This document shows positions 8,259 through 15,844 of a DNA stretch of 64,000 nt, in pieces. The notes below the pieces were generated by a model that was not told the DNA's origin, ran no database searches, and was given only the letters and a program-made list of their open reading frames with translations. This stretch comes from Streptomyces sp. R302 (GTDB taxonomy: Bacteria > Actinomycetota > Actinomycetes > Streptomycetales > Streptomycetaceae). A program made the position numbers and the translations under genes. Position 1 is the first letter of the stretch. The number at the start of each line of letters is the position of its first letter. The stretch lies in the NCBI RefSeq assembly GCF_012927245.1, contig NZ_JABBGE010000012.1, positions 139,505-203,504 of the forward strand. The letters run 5' to 3'.

Positions 8259-9451
8259 GACGCCCCCGCCTGCCCTCGGCCAGGGCCGCCGGCGCCGGAG
8301 CCGCCGGCGCGGTCGCCCTCGGCCTCGGCCTGGCCCTCGCCCTCGGCGCGCTCCCCACGCCGTCCGTACGCTTCGACGGCATCCAGGACCTGCCGCTGCC
8401 CGGCGGCGCCGACCTCGGCGACCACCCCTACACGGTCACCGCCGAGATCGCCGACGTCCTCAGCCTGGTGCCGCAGTCCGCGGTCAAGGTCAACGACGTC
8501 GCCGTCGGCCGCGTCACCGCCATCGAACTGGACCCCGCCACCTGGACCGCCCGCGTCACCCTGAAGATCAACGGAGACGTCCGGCTGCCCGCCGACGCCG
8601 GCGCCCGCGTCGAACAGTCCAGCCTCCTCGGCGAGAAGTACGTCCAGCTCGTCGCCCCGGCCACGGCCGCGCCCCGAGGCGGGGCGCGGCCGGCCGCCGC
8701 CCGCACGCAGACCGGCGCCCGGCTCACCGACGGCAGCGTCATCCCGCTCGCCCGCACCAGCCGCAACACCGAGGTCGAGGAGGTGTTCGGCGCCCTCTCC
8801 CTGCTCCTCAACGGCGGCGGCCTCAACCAGCTCAAGACCATCACCCGCGAACTGAACGCGGCGCTCGGCGGACGCGAACCCCAGGTCCGCTCGATGCTCA
8901 GGCGGGTCGACACCCTGGTCACCACCCTCGACGCGCACCGCGGCGACATCACCCGCGCCCTCGACGGCCTCAACCGGCTCTCCACCACCCTCGCCGGCCG
9001 CAAGAAGGACGTGGACACGATCCTCACCGACCTCTCGCCCGGCCTGAAGACCCTGGAGAACCAGCGGGGTTCCCTCCTCACCATGCTCCGCGCCCTGGAC
9101 ACCCTCTCCGGAGTCGCCGTCTCCACCGTCGAGGCGAGCAAGAAGGACATGATCGCCGACCTCAAGGCCCTCGCCCCCACCCTGACGGCCCTCGCCGACG
9201 CGGGCGCCGACCTCCCGGACTCGCTCCAGGTCCTGCTCACGTACCCCTTCACCGACGAGGTCATGAAGGGCGTCAAGGGCGACTACCTCAACACCTACCT
9301 CCACCTCGCCGCCGCCCCCGGCACCGAGGTGATCCCGCCGCTCGTCCCGAAGGCCGACCCGACGCCCATCCCCAGCCCCACCCCGACGGACCCGCTGCCC
9401 CTGCCCGCACTGACGCCGAACGAACCGAAGGACGGAGGCGAACGCCGGTGA
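8255..9451 (+). CDS. mceE: MceE-type protein without a lipobox
   Basis: 398 residues. The segment IQDLPLPGG followed by a Gly-rich turn before the MCE domain is the hallmark of the MceE (LprK) branch. MCE domain about 55-150 with VKVNDVAVGRVTAI and SSLLGEKYVQL; the loop between residues 145 and 165 is expanded with Ala/Arg/Pro. MceE proteins are often lipoproteins, but here the N-terminal hydrophobic stretch (about 10-32) contains no cysteine at all, so it must be a plain anchor or cleaved signal. GTG start overlapping MceD. The C-terminus is Pro-rich. Confidence 0.88.
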   Translation: MRRPRLPSARAAGAGAAGAVALGLGLALALGALPTPSVRFDGIQDLPLPGGADLGDHPYTVTAEIADVLSLVPQSAVKVNDVAVGRVTAIELDPATWTARVTLKINGDVRLPADAGARVEQSSLLGEKYVQLVAPATAAPRGGARPAAARTQTGARLTDGSVIPLARTSRNTEVEEVFGALSLLLNGGGLNQLKTITRELNAALGGREPQVRSMLRRVDTLVTTLDAHRGDITRALDGLNRLSTTLAGRKKDVDTILTDLSPGLKTLENQRGSLLTMLRALDTLSGVAVSTVEASKKDMIADLKALAPTLTALADAGADLPDSLQVLLTYPFTDEVMKGVKGDYLNTYLHLAAAPGTEVIPPLVPKADPTPIPSPTPTDPLPLPALTPNEPKDGGERR

Positions 9452-10722
9452 TCACCCGTGCCGTACGGCTGAAGAACCTCGCCTTCCTCGTCATCGCCGT
9501 CACCGTCCTCGCCTTCGTCGGCGTCCGCTACGCCGACCTCGGCCACTACGCCGGAGTCGCCGACCACTACACCGTCCGCGTCCATCTCGCCCGCACCGGC
9601 GGCCTGTTCACCCACTCCGACGTCACCTACCGGGGCGTCTCCGTCGGCCGCGTCGGCGCCCTCGACCTCACCGCCGACGGCGTCGTCGCCGAGCTCCGCA
9701 TCAAGAAGTCGGCACCCCGGATCCCCGCCGACGCGCGGGCCGTCGTCGCCGGACTCTCCGCCGTCGGCGAGCAGTACATCGACCTGCGCCCCGAGAGCGA
9801 CGGCGGCCCCTTCCTCGCCGACGGCGCCCGCATCGACCAGTCCGACACCCAGGTGCCCGCCCCCGTCACCGACGTCCTCGGCAGCATGGACGCGCTGACC
9901 CGCTCCGTCCCCCTGGAGTCGCTGCGCACGGTCGTCGACGAACTCGGCAAGGCCTTCGAGGGCCACGGCGACGACCTCCAGGTCCTCCTCGACAGCGGCA
10001 GCGCCTTCGTGCAGGCCGCCGACCGCTCCCTGCCCGCCACCACCCGCCTCATCCGGGACGGCGAGGTCGTCCTGCGCACCCAGGCCGACGAGAGCCGCGC
10101 CATCCGGGACTTCGCCACCGGGGCCCGCGAACTCGCCGCCACCCTCAAGGGCTCCGACGCCGACCTGCGCCGGCTCCTCACCGTCACCCCCGACGCGGCC
10201 GGCCAGGTCAGCGGCCTCCTCGACGACCTCGACCCGAGCCTGAGCGTCGTCCTCGCCAACCTCCTCACCCCCTCCGAACTCGCCCTCACCCGACAGCGCG
10301 GCATCGAGGAACTCCTCGTGAAGTACCCGGCGGCCGTCTCGGCCGGAGCCACCGCCGTCGACGGCGGCCGCCTGAACATCGGCCTCGCCGTCACCTTCTT
10401 CACGCCGCTGCCCTGCACCTCCGGCTACGGCGGTACGCGCTACCGCAACGGCCTGGACCTCGGCACCGCGCCCGCCCTCAACACCGGCGCCGCCTGCACC
10501 AGCCCCGCCGCGACCGGCACCAACGTCCGCGGCTCCGCCCACGCCCCCAAGGGCGACGCCGCGCCCGCCCCGGCCCGCGCCCCCGGCACCCTGAACCCGC
10601 GCCAGGACCGGACCGGCGGCGCCGAGCGGCCCCTGCCCGGCGCCCTGGCCCTGCCGGGGCAGACCGGCGGCCCGACCGACCTGGCCGGACTCCTCGGCCT
10701 CGCGCCCGGGAGCGCCCGATGA
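9448..10722 (+). CDS. mceF: MceF, MCE-domain protein
   Basis: 424 residues: N-terminal anchor (KNLAFLVIAVTVLAFVGV), MCE domain with VTYRGVSVGRVGAL and GLSAVGEQYIDL, helical middle region, and a Pro/Ala-rich C-terminus with three cysteines. The GEQYIDL loop and position last in the set identify it as MceF. GTG start overlaps the MceE stop; its stop overlaps the ATG of the first associated-protein gene. Confidence 0.9.
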   Translation: MITRAVRLKNLAFLVIAVTVLAFVGVRYADLGHYAGVADHYTVRVHLARTGGLFTHSDVTYRGVSVGRVGALDLTADGVVAELRIKKSAPRIPADARAVVAGLSAVGEQYIDLRPESDGGPFLADGARIDQSDTQVPAPVTDVLGSMDALTRSVPLESLRTVVDELGKAFEGHGDDLQVLLDSGSAFVQAADRSLPATTRLIRDGEVVLRTQADESRAIRDFATGARELAATLKGSDADLRRLLTVTPDAAGQVSGLLDDLDPSLSVVLANLLTPSELALTRQRGIEELLVKYPAAVSAGATAVDGGRLNIGLAVTFFTPLPCTSGYGGTRYRNGLDLGTAPALNTGAACTSPAATGTNVRGSAHAPKGDAAPAPARAPGTLNPRQDRTGGAERPLPGALALPGQTGGPTDLAGLLGLAPGSAR

Positions 10723-11231
10723 GGCGGGGCCGGCTCCTCGCCGCCGGCGCCCTCACCGCCGCCCTGGGCTTCTGCGCCACCGGCGCCTGGACCTACACCC
10801 AGGCCCGCACCGACCAGGAGCTCGCCTTCGGCCGCGCACGCGACACCGCCCTCGCCGAGGGCCGGCAGCGCCTCACCGTCCTCCACACCCTCGACGCCTC
10901 CACCCGCGAGCGCGCCGAAGCGGGCATCGAGGCCTGGCGCGACGCCTCCACCGGCCCCCTCCGCACCGAACTCGCCCGCACCGAGCCCACGGTGGGCCCC
11001 TCCGCCCGCGCCACGGTCACCGAGGCAGCCCTCACCGCGCTCGACACCCGCGCCGGCACGGCGAAGCTCCTCGCGACCCTCCAGGTCGACGTCACCCCCC
11101 GAGGAGGCGCGGCCACCACCGACCGCAAACGCCTGGAGGCCGTCCTGACCCGCACCGGCGAGTCCACCTGGCGGGTGTCGGCGCTCAGCGCCGTGCCCGT
11201 CGCCGGAACCGAGGAGGCCACCCCCGAATGA
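10719..11231 (+). CDS. Mce-associated membrane protein, type A
   Basis: 170 residues: one N-terminal membrane helix (about 4-25) and an exported alpha+beta domain. It resembles the gene two positions downstream (11824-12366): both share a helix, an ...RD-ALA-G-Q-L--L-TLD... region, W-D/E-S/AST(T)G, an LD-RAG-A-LL-L-V segment and a W--S-LS/G--PV(A/G)G end. Such proteins follow mce genes in actinobacteria and are thought to support or stabilise the Mce complex at the membrane. ATG overlaps the MceF stop. Confidence 0.83.
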   Translation: MRRGRLLAAGALTAALGFCATGAWTYTQARTDQELAFGRARDTALAEGRQRLTVLHTLDASTRERAEAGIEAWRDASTGPLRTELARTEPTVGPSARATVTEAALTALDTRAGTAKLLATLQVDVTPRGGAATTDRKRLEAVLTRTGESTWRVSALSAVPVAGTEEATPE

Positions 11232-11797
11232 CCGCGACCCAGACGGCCCCGGAGACGGAACCCGCCGCCACCGGGGAGACCGGGCCCGAGCCCCGCGCCC
11301 CCCGGTGGCGCACGGCCGCCCTGGCCACCGCCCTGACCGCGCTCCTCCTCGGCGGCAGCGCCTTCTTCTACGGCGCCCACCAGCTCCGGACCACCCCCTC
11401 GGCACGGAACCAGGCCCTCACCGACACCGCCGCCACCACCCGCGTCGCCGGCGACGTCGGCGAGGGCCTCGCCCGGATCTTCTCCTACACGCCGACCAGC
11501 TCCGACGCCGCCGAACGCAACGCCGGGACCGTCCTCGCCGGCCGCGCCGCCCGCCAGTACACCGAGCTCTTCGCCCAGGTCCGCAAGAGCCTCGTCGAGC
11601 AGCGGATCACCCTCTCCACCCAGGCCGTCCGCACCGGCGTGATCGAACTCGACGGGGACGGCGCCCGCCTCCTCGTCTTCCTCGACCAGGTCTCCCGGCG
11701 GGACAAGGGCGCGCCCACCGCCGCCGCCGCCCAGCTCACCGTCACCGCCCGGTTCCAGGACGACCGCTGGGTCATCACCGACATCGAGCCCCGCTGA
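11228..11797 (+). CDS. Mce-associated membrane protein, type B
   Basis: 189 residues. A Pro/Glu-rich cytoplasmic head (to about 30), one membrane helix, then the domain typical of Mce-associated proteins: N-AL-D-A-T--V-GDV-EGLARIFSY, then a helix, a GVIEL-GD-ARLLVFLDQ strand and a closing W-ITDIEPR. The same layout is found in 12408-13124 (ALTD, LFSY, R-LVYADQ, NWLVEGID). The protein fold is NTF2-like by analogy with the family. ATG overlaps the preceding stop. Confidence 0.83.
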   Translation: MTATQTAPETEPAATGETGPEPRAPRWRTAALATALTALLLGGSAFFYGAHQLRTTPSARNQALTDTAATTRVAGDVGEGLARIFSYTPTSSDAAERNAGTVLAGRAARQYTELFAQVRKSLVEQRITLSTQAVRTGVIELDGDGARLLVFLDQVSRRDKGAPTAAAAQLTVTARFQDDRWVITDIEPR

Positions 11798-11823
11798 CGA
11801 TGAGCGGGAGACGGGAGCACCCC

Positions 11824-12366
11824 ATGACACGCGCCGACCGCACCCGGGCCGGCACCCGGCCCGCCCTGGCCGCGGCCCTCGTCCTCACCCTCGCCGCGGG
11901 CGGCGTCGCGGCCTGGACCGGCCAAGCCTGGTACGCCGCCGCCCACGACGACTCCGCCGCCTACGCCGCCGAACGCGACCGGGCGCTCGCCGCGGGGGAG
12001 CAGGCCGTGCAGAACCTCAACACCCTCGACCACCGGCGGACCGACCGCGGACTCGACCTCTGGGAGTCGTCCACGACCGGCGAACTCCACGAGCAACTCG
12101 TCGACGGACGCCAGGAGTTCGAAGGACAGGTGAAGGCGGCGAAGACGGTCACGACGGCCCGGGTGCTCGCCGGCGCCGTCACCGAGCTCGACGAACGCGC
12201 CGGACGCGCCCGGCTGCTCGTCGCCCTCCGCGTCACCGTCACCACACCGGACCGCAAGAGCACCGACAAGGACAGCCGCATGCTGGGCGAACTCACCCGC
12301 ACCGACGGGCAGTGGAAGCTCAGCGGTCTGGGACAGGCCCCCGTCGGCGGCACGGCGACCGGCTGA
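11824..12366 (+). CDS. Mce-associated membrane protein, type A'
   Basis: 180 residues, a paralogue of the type A protein. Membrane helix at about 14-32; then Y-AERDRALAAGEQ and L-TLD matching the first copy. The reading frame is open far upstream, but that is a shadow of the preceding gene. Two ATGs compete: 11800 has no ribosome site, while 11824 has GGGAG at the right distance, so I chose 11824. The 26-nt gap from the previous gene is the first non-overlapping junction in the operon. Confidence 0.8.
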   Translation: MTRADRTRAGTRPALAAALVLTLAAGGVAAWTGQAWYAAAHDDSAAYAAERDRALAAGEQAVQNLNTLDHRRTDRGLDLWESSTTGELHEQLVDGRQEFEGQVKAAKTVTTARVLAGAVTELDERAGRARLLVALRVTVTTPDRKSTDKDSRMLGELTRTDGQWKLSGLGQAPVGGTATG

Positions 12367-12407
12367 CCGACCGGGACCCGCCCCCTACGACCTAAGGACA
12401 CCGCACC

Positions 12408-13124
12408 ATGCCGACGCCCCGCCACCACCTCAACCGCGAGCGCCGCCGCCAGGCCCGCGCCGAACAGCCGGGCCCCGACCCCAAGGGCCCCGTGGGCCTC
12501 CTGACCGGGCCCGCACCGGAGACGCGACGGCGAACGGCGGCGAAGCCCGTACAGGAAGAACAGAAGAAGAAGGAGGCGGGGGAGGCGCGACCACGTCACC
12601 GCACCCCCCTCCTCGTCCTCTGTGCCCTGACGCTCCTGCTCGGCGGCTTCGCGGGGTGGGCGCACGGCAGGGCGGGCGAGCTGCGCGACGACCCGGCGCG
12701 GGCGAACACCGCCCTCACCGACCCGGCCAGGACCAGCGAGATCAAGGGGCGGACGGCCGAGGCCGTCGCCGCCCTCTTCTCCTACGACCACACCGACGCC
12801 GCCGCCTTCGACCGGGCCGCGAAGACCTTCCTCACCGGCAAGGCCGTCGAGCAGCACCGGACCCTCTTCGCCGGGGTGCTCGCGCAGGCCGGCGCACAGA
12901 AGTCGGTGATCACCACGACCGTCACCGACAGCGCGGTCGAGCGGATCGACGGCGACCGCGCCCGCGTCCTCGTCTACGCCGACCAGAGCAGCGTCAGCAC
13001 GGCCGGAGACCCCAAGAAGAAGGCCCAGGACCAGGGCGTCTACGCGGGCGCGATGTTCGCCGTGGACGTCGTCCTGCGCGACGGGAACTGGCTGGTCGAG
13101 GGCATCGACACCTTCGGCCGCTGA
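12408..13124 (+). CDS. Mce-associated membrane protein, type B'
   Basis: 238 residues. A long, highly basic N-terminal region of about 65 residues with a Lys/Glu-rich run, one membrane helix (about 67-86), then the type B extracytoplasmic domain (NTALTD, EAVAALFSYDH, RARVLVYADQ, GNWLVEGIDTFGR). It is the last gene of the operon, separated from the previous one by 41 nt with an AAGGA ribosome site. The basic head is not present in the type B copy and may be cytoplasmic. Confidence 0.82.
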   Translation: MPTPRHHLNRERRRQARAEQPGPDPKGPVGLLTGPAPETRRRTAAKPVQEEQKKKEAGEARPRHRTPLLVLCALTLLLGGFAGWAHGRAGELRDDPARANTALTDPARTSEIKGRTAEAVAALFSYDHTDAAAFDRAAKTFLTGKAVEQHRTLFAGVLAQAGAQKSVITTTVTDSAVERIDGDRARVLVYADQSSVSTAGDPKKKAQDQGVYAGAMFAVDVVLRDGNWLVEGIDTFGR

Positions 13125-13133
13125 GCGGCTCAG
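13117..13133. terminator. Short dyads at the mce operon end
   Basis: Two overlapping perfect dyads, GCCGC-TGA-GCGGC and CTGAG-CGG-CTCAG, lie over the stop codon of the last mce gene and next to the stop of the convergent methyltransferase gene, five bases away. They could form a weak two-way terminator. The stems are short and there is no U-tract. Confidence 0.35.
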
Positions 13134-13921
13134 CCCTCCAGGGCCGCGACGAGCACCGTCGCGTACCGCTCCTCGCAGCTCTCGAACCGGGGCGTCAGAC
13201 CGTGCGCGGCGACGGCCTCGGCCGCCGCCCCGGTCTGCCGCTCGCTCGTCTCGACGAAGAGCCGCCCGCCCGGCGCCAGCCACTCCGGCGCCCCGGCGGC
13301 CACCCGGCGCAGCACGTCGAGCCCGTCGGCGCCGCCGTCGAGCGCGACGAGCGGCTCGTGCTCGCGCGCCTCGGGCGGCAGCAGCCCGACCTCCCCGGTC
13401 GGTACGTACGGCACGTTGGCCACCAGGATCTCCACCCGGCCGCGCAGTTCGTCGGGCAGCGGAGCGAAGAGGTCGCCCTCGTGGACCAGGCCGCCGCGCG
13501 GCTCGACGTTCCGGCGGGCGCAGCGGACGGCGGCGGGCTCGATGTCCGCGGCGTGCACGCGGGCGCCCGGGACGGCCGAGAGCAGCACCGCGCCCGCGGC
13601 GCCGGAGCCGCAGCACAGGTCGACGCAGAGCGCGCCGGGCGCGGCGAGCGCGACGGCCCGCTCGACGAGGAACTCGGTGCGCCGCCTGGGCACGAAGACG
13701 CCGGGGTCGACGGCGATCCGCAGCCCCCCGAACCCGGCCCAGCCGACGACGTGTTCCAGGGGGTGGCCGATGGCCCGCCGCTCGACGAGCACGTCGAGTT
13801 CGGCGGTGTCACAGGCGGCGGAGAGGAGGAGCTCCGCCTCGTCCTCGGCGAAGACGCACCCCGCGGCGCGCAGCCGGGCGACGGTGGCGGAGCGGAGGGC
13901 GGCGGTGGGGTCGAGCGACAT
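13130..13921 (-). CDS. PrmC-related protein-(glutamine-N5) methyltransferase, NVPY variant
   Basis: 263 residues with a class I SAM-dependent methyltransferase fold. The SAM loop is DLCCGSGAAG (101-110). The catalytic tetrapeptide, NPPY in PrmC/HemK enzymes that methylate release factors, is NVPY here (169-172, followed by VP). That variant defines a sister family of PrmC of unknown substrate. The N-terminal helical part and GxPLEHVVGWAGF resemble PrmC. It converges on the mce operon. I am confident of the family, not of the substrate. Confidence 0.85.
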   Translation of the reverse strand: MSLDPTAALRSATVARLRAAGCVFAEDEAELLLSAACDTAELDVLVERRAIGHPLEHVVGWAGFGGLRIAVDPGVFVPRRRTEFLVERAVALAAPGALCVDLCCGSGAAGAVLLSAVPGARVHAADIEPAAVRCARRNVEPRGGLVHEGDLFAPLPDELRGRVEILVANVPYVPTGEVGLLPPEAREHEPLVALDGGADGLDVLRRVAAGAPEWLAPGGRLFVETSERQTGAAAEAVAAHGLTPRFESCEERYATVLVAALEG

Positions 13922-13958
13922 GAAGTCCTGTTCGTGGGTGGGTGCGGGCGGTACGTCA

Positions 13959-14003
13959 GCGTGGAGGCCGGTGCCGGGCAGGACCCGGCACCGGCCTCCA
14001 CGC
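13959..14003. terminator. Strong 20-bp hairpin terminator downstream of the peroxidase gene
   Basis: A perfect 20-bp inverted repeat (13959-13978 and 13984-14003) with a 5-nt loop (CAGGA). It sits 11 bp beyond the stop of the leftward peroxidase gene and upstream of the methyltransferase gene. There is no poly-U tract, as is common for Streptomyces terminators. Confidence 0.8.
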
Positions 14004-14014
14004 GTGCGCGCCGC

Positions 14015-14497
14015 TCAGACGAGGAGCGCCTCGATGGCCGCGACGACCTCGGGGGCCTCCGGCTCGGTGCGCGGACGGAAGCGGGTCACGGAGCCGTCGG
14101 CGGAGATCAGGAACTTCTCGAAGTTCCACTGCACGTCACCGGCCTCGCCCTCGGCGTCCGCGACCTGCGTCAGCTCGGTGTACAGCGGGTGCCGGGCGTC
14201 GCCGTTGACCTCGGTCTTCTCCAGGAGCGGGAAGGTCACGCCGTACGTCGTCGAGCAGAAGGACCGGATCTCCTCCGCCGACCCCGGCTCCTGCCCGAGG
14301 AACTGGTTGCAGGGCACGCCGACGACGGTGAGACCGCGCTCGCCGTACGCCTTCTGCAGCCGCTCCAGGCCCTCGTACTGCGGGGTGAGACCGCACTTGG
14401 ACGCCACGTTCACGACCAGCACGGCCTTGTCGCGGTAGTCGGCAAGGGAGACCGGGTCGCCGGCCAGGTTCTTCAGCGGGATGTCGTACAGACTCAT
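14015..14497 (-). CDS. Glutathione peroxidase-family thiol peroxidase
   Basis: 160 residues, thioredoxin fold. The peroxidatic residue is Cys35 in VASKCGLTPQY, where animal enzymes have selenocysteine. The rest of the active-site tetrad is visible: Gln65 (VPCNQFLGQEPG), Trp124 and Asn125 (WNFEKFL). It reduces hydrogen peroxide and organic or lipid peroxides in the cytoplasm, in bacteria usually with thioredoxin rather than glutathione. The start at 14497 is supported by GGAG upstream and family length; the frame stays open further upstream but that part is low-complexity. Single-gene unit with its own terminator. Confidence 0.93.
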   Translation of the reverse strand: MSLYDIPLKNLAGDPVSLADYRDKAVLVVNVASKCGLTPQYEGLERLQKAYGERGLTVVGVPCNQFLGQEPGSAEEIRSFCSTTYGVTFPLLEKTEVNGDARHPLYTELTQVADAEGEAGDVQWNFEKFLISADGSVTRFRPRTEPEAPEVVAAIEALLV

Positions 14498-14518
14498 GGG
14501 GGAGCTCCTCGTCGAGAC

Positions 14519-14533
14519 TAGGGTGTGATCACA
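14519..14533 (+). promoter_or_regulatory. Candidate -10 and 10-bp palindrome between divergent genes
   Basis: In the 38-bp gap between the peroxidase and the small Cys-protein gene, TAGGGT (14519-14524) is a good -10 for the rightward gene. It overlaps the perfect palindrome TGTGATCACA (14524-14533). The start codon lies at 14536, so the rightward mRNA would have almost no leader. The palindrome could act on both genes. Confidence 0.35.
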
Positions 14534-14535
14534 AC

Positions 14536-14751
14536 ATGAGTGAAGAACCGCTGGCAATCGCGGTCGATTCCGTCCCCGGAGCGTCGCGCCGGGTACGCTG
14601 CCGTCTCTGCGGCCGTCCGCTGACCGGCGCCGACTCCCGCCGCACCGGCCTCGGCCCCACCTGCGACGCCAAGCTCCACCCCCCGGCCCCCGACATCCGC
14701 ACCCGCCGCCACGAGGTCGACCAGGACCCGCTGCCCGGCCTGGACCCCTAG
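14536..14751 (+). CDS. Small Cys-motif (zinc-ribbon-like) protein, DUF6011 type
   Basis: 71 residues. The core CRLCGRPLTG-(11 residues)-GPTC has a CxxC pair and a third Cys after the G-GP turn, the layout of small DUF6011-type proteins that probably bind zinc or nucleic acid. Function unknown. No good ribosome site is visible, in line with a nearly leaderless mRNA. Its TAG stop is built from the CTAG that borders the foldback element at 14748. Confidence 0.75.
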   Translation: MSEEPLAIAVDSVPGASRRVRCRLCGRPLTGADSRRTGLGPTCDAKLHPPAPDIRTRRHEVDQDPLPGLDP

Positions 14752-14913
14752 GCCGTGTCTTCCGGATCATGCCGGGCTCGCGGCGTCTGGCACCGCGCCT
14801 CGCCGCGTTGTCGTCAGTCGCCGATGCTCCGCATGGACTCCCTCCTCCGCCTTGCGATGCACGGCACCAGACGCCGCGAGCTGATCCGACCTGATCCGAA
14901 AGACACGGCCTAG
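14748..14913. mobile_element. 166-bp foldback MITE flanked by CTAG duplication
   Basis: The ends are inverted repeats beginning CTAGGCCGTGTCTT and running about 21 bp with one mismatch (14748-14768 against 14893-14913). Inside, GCTCGCGGCGTCTGG (14776-14790) has its exact reverse complement at 14867-14881, so nearly the whole element folds back on itself. It encodes no protein. CTAG at both borders is either a 4-bp target duplication or part of the ends; because CTAG is palindromic the two cannot be separated. CTAG targets and short inverted ends suit mobilisation by an IS5-type transposase, by analogy only. The element lies exactly between the stop codons of two convergent genes. Confidence 0.75.
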
Positions 14914-15644
14914 GGCCCGTCGACCAACTCCGCGTACGCCGGCCACCGCTCCTCCTCCGCGAGCGCCAGCAGCGCGACCTTGCGGGCGAGCAGCGGATCG
15001 GGGTGGCCGGCGAGCCGGGCGGGGGCGTGCTCGACGAGCCAGGCCTGGAGCTCGGGCAGAAGGACGTCGTCCAGGTCCACGTACCAGGGCAGGACGGACG
15101 GGTCGTCGTCGAGCAGGTCCTCGATCCGGTACGCCACCCAGTCGGCGAGGTGCCGGTCCGCCGTCCCGCCCCGGGGCGCGGCGGCCCACACGTCGAGGAC
15201 GGGCGCCAGCGAGCCGTGGATCTCCACGCACAGCTTCCACACCGCCCCCACCCCGTACGGGGGCGCGGGGGCGGCGAGCGTCTCCCGCCACCACACGTCG
15301 AGGAAGCCCGCGATCGCCCCGGCCTGCTCGGCGGGCCACCCCTGCCACCGCACCCGGCCGAGACCGGCGGGCGCGTACCCCATGCCGGAGAACCGGCCGT
15401 CCGCGAGGTAATGGAGGAACTCCGGCAGCACCCGCCGCAGCACCGCCGGGTGGTCGCCGAAGTGTCCGGGCTCCTCGTGGAAGAACTGACGCGCCAGATC
15501 GTCGCCCAGCGGCGCCCGGGGTATCGAGAGGAGCGCCAGCTCCTCCGCCCCGTAGCAGTGGAGGCACCCGTCGGCGGGAGCGGTCATGCCGTCGAAGAAG
15601 GCGTCGACGCGGCGGAGGGCTGCGGTCAGCGCGGGAGAGGCCAC
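14910..15644 (-). CDS. Conserved hypothetical protein
   Basis: About 244 residues, cytoplasmic (no signal or membrane segments), rich in Trp and acidic residues. Conspicuous segments are GCLHCYGAEELALL, PEFLHYLADGRFSG and a helical Leu-rich C-terminus. I do not recognise a characterised family. The frame is open upstream to 15776, but the likely start is the GTG at 15644, which has AGGA eight bases upstream; the 44 residues before it look like leader translation. Its TAG stop comes from the right-hand CTAG of the foldback element. Confidence 0.68.
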   Translation of the reverse strand: MASPALTAALRRVDAFFDGMTAPADGCLHCYGAEELALLSIPRAPLGDDLARQFFHEEPGHFGDHPAVLRRVLPEFLHYLADGRFSGMGYAPAGLGRVRWQGWPAEQAGAIAGFLDVWWRETLAAPAPPYGVGAVWKLCVEIHGSLAPVLDVWAAAPRGGTADRHLADWVAYRIEDLLDDDPSVLPWYVDLDDVLLPELQAWLVEHAPARLAGHPDPLLARKVALLALAEEERWPAYAELVDGP

Positions 15645-15799
15645 GGTGTGGTCCTGACGGGACTCCGTCCGGACCGGGCCCGGCGAAGATCGCGACGATA
15701 CCAGCCCGCGAAAGCAGTGGGCAGGGATTTCACGGTCCGTCAGGGTGGGGCGCGAGGAGACCCGAACCCGAGCCAACCGAACGACCGGAGCCCTGAACC

Positions 15800-15829
15800 A
15801 TGTCCACCCTGCGCGTCACCGCCGAGTGA
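15800..15829 (+). pseudogene. Nine-codon stub of a gene start (MSTLRVTAE then stop)
   Basis: A well-placed GGAG (about 10 nt upstream) precedes an ATG that reads MSTLRVTAE and then TGA. From memory, MSTLRVTAE is the opening of an actinobacterial RNA-ligase-like protein; if so, the body was deleted and only the translation start remains. It could also be a chance mini-ORF or leader peptide. The stop lies inside a hairpin at 15826-15844. Confidence 0.35.
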
Positions 15830-15844
15830 CCCGGGGCGGGTCAC
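15826..15844. terminator. Small hairpin at the thioesterase 3' end
   Basis: Perfect dyad GTGACCC-GGGGC-GGGTCAC (7-bp stem, 5-nt loop). It overlaps both the stop of the leftward thioesterase gene and the stop of the nine-codon stub on the other strand. Plausible weak two-way terminator. Confidence 0.4.
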
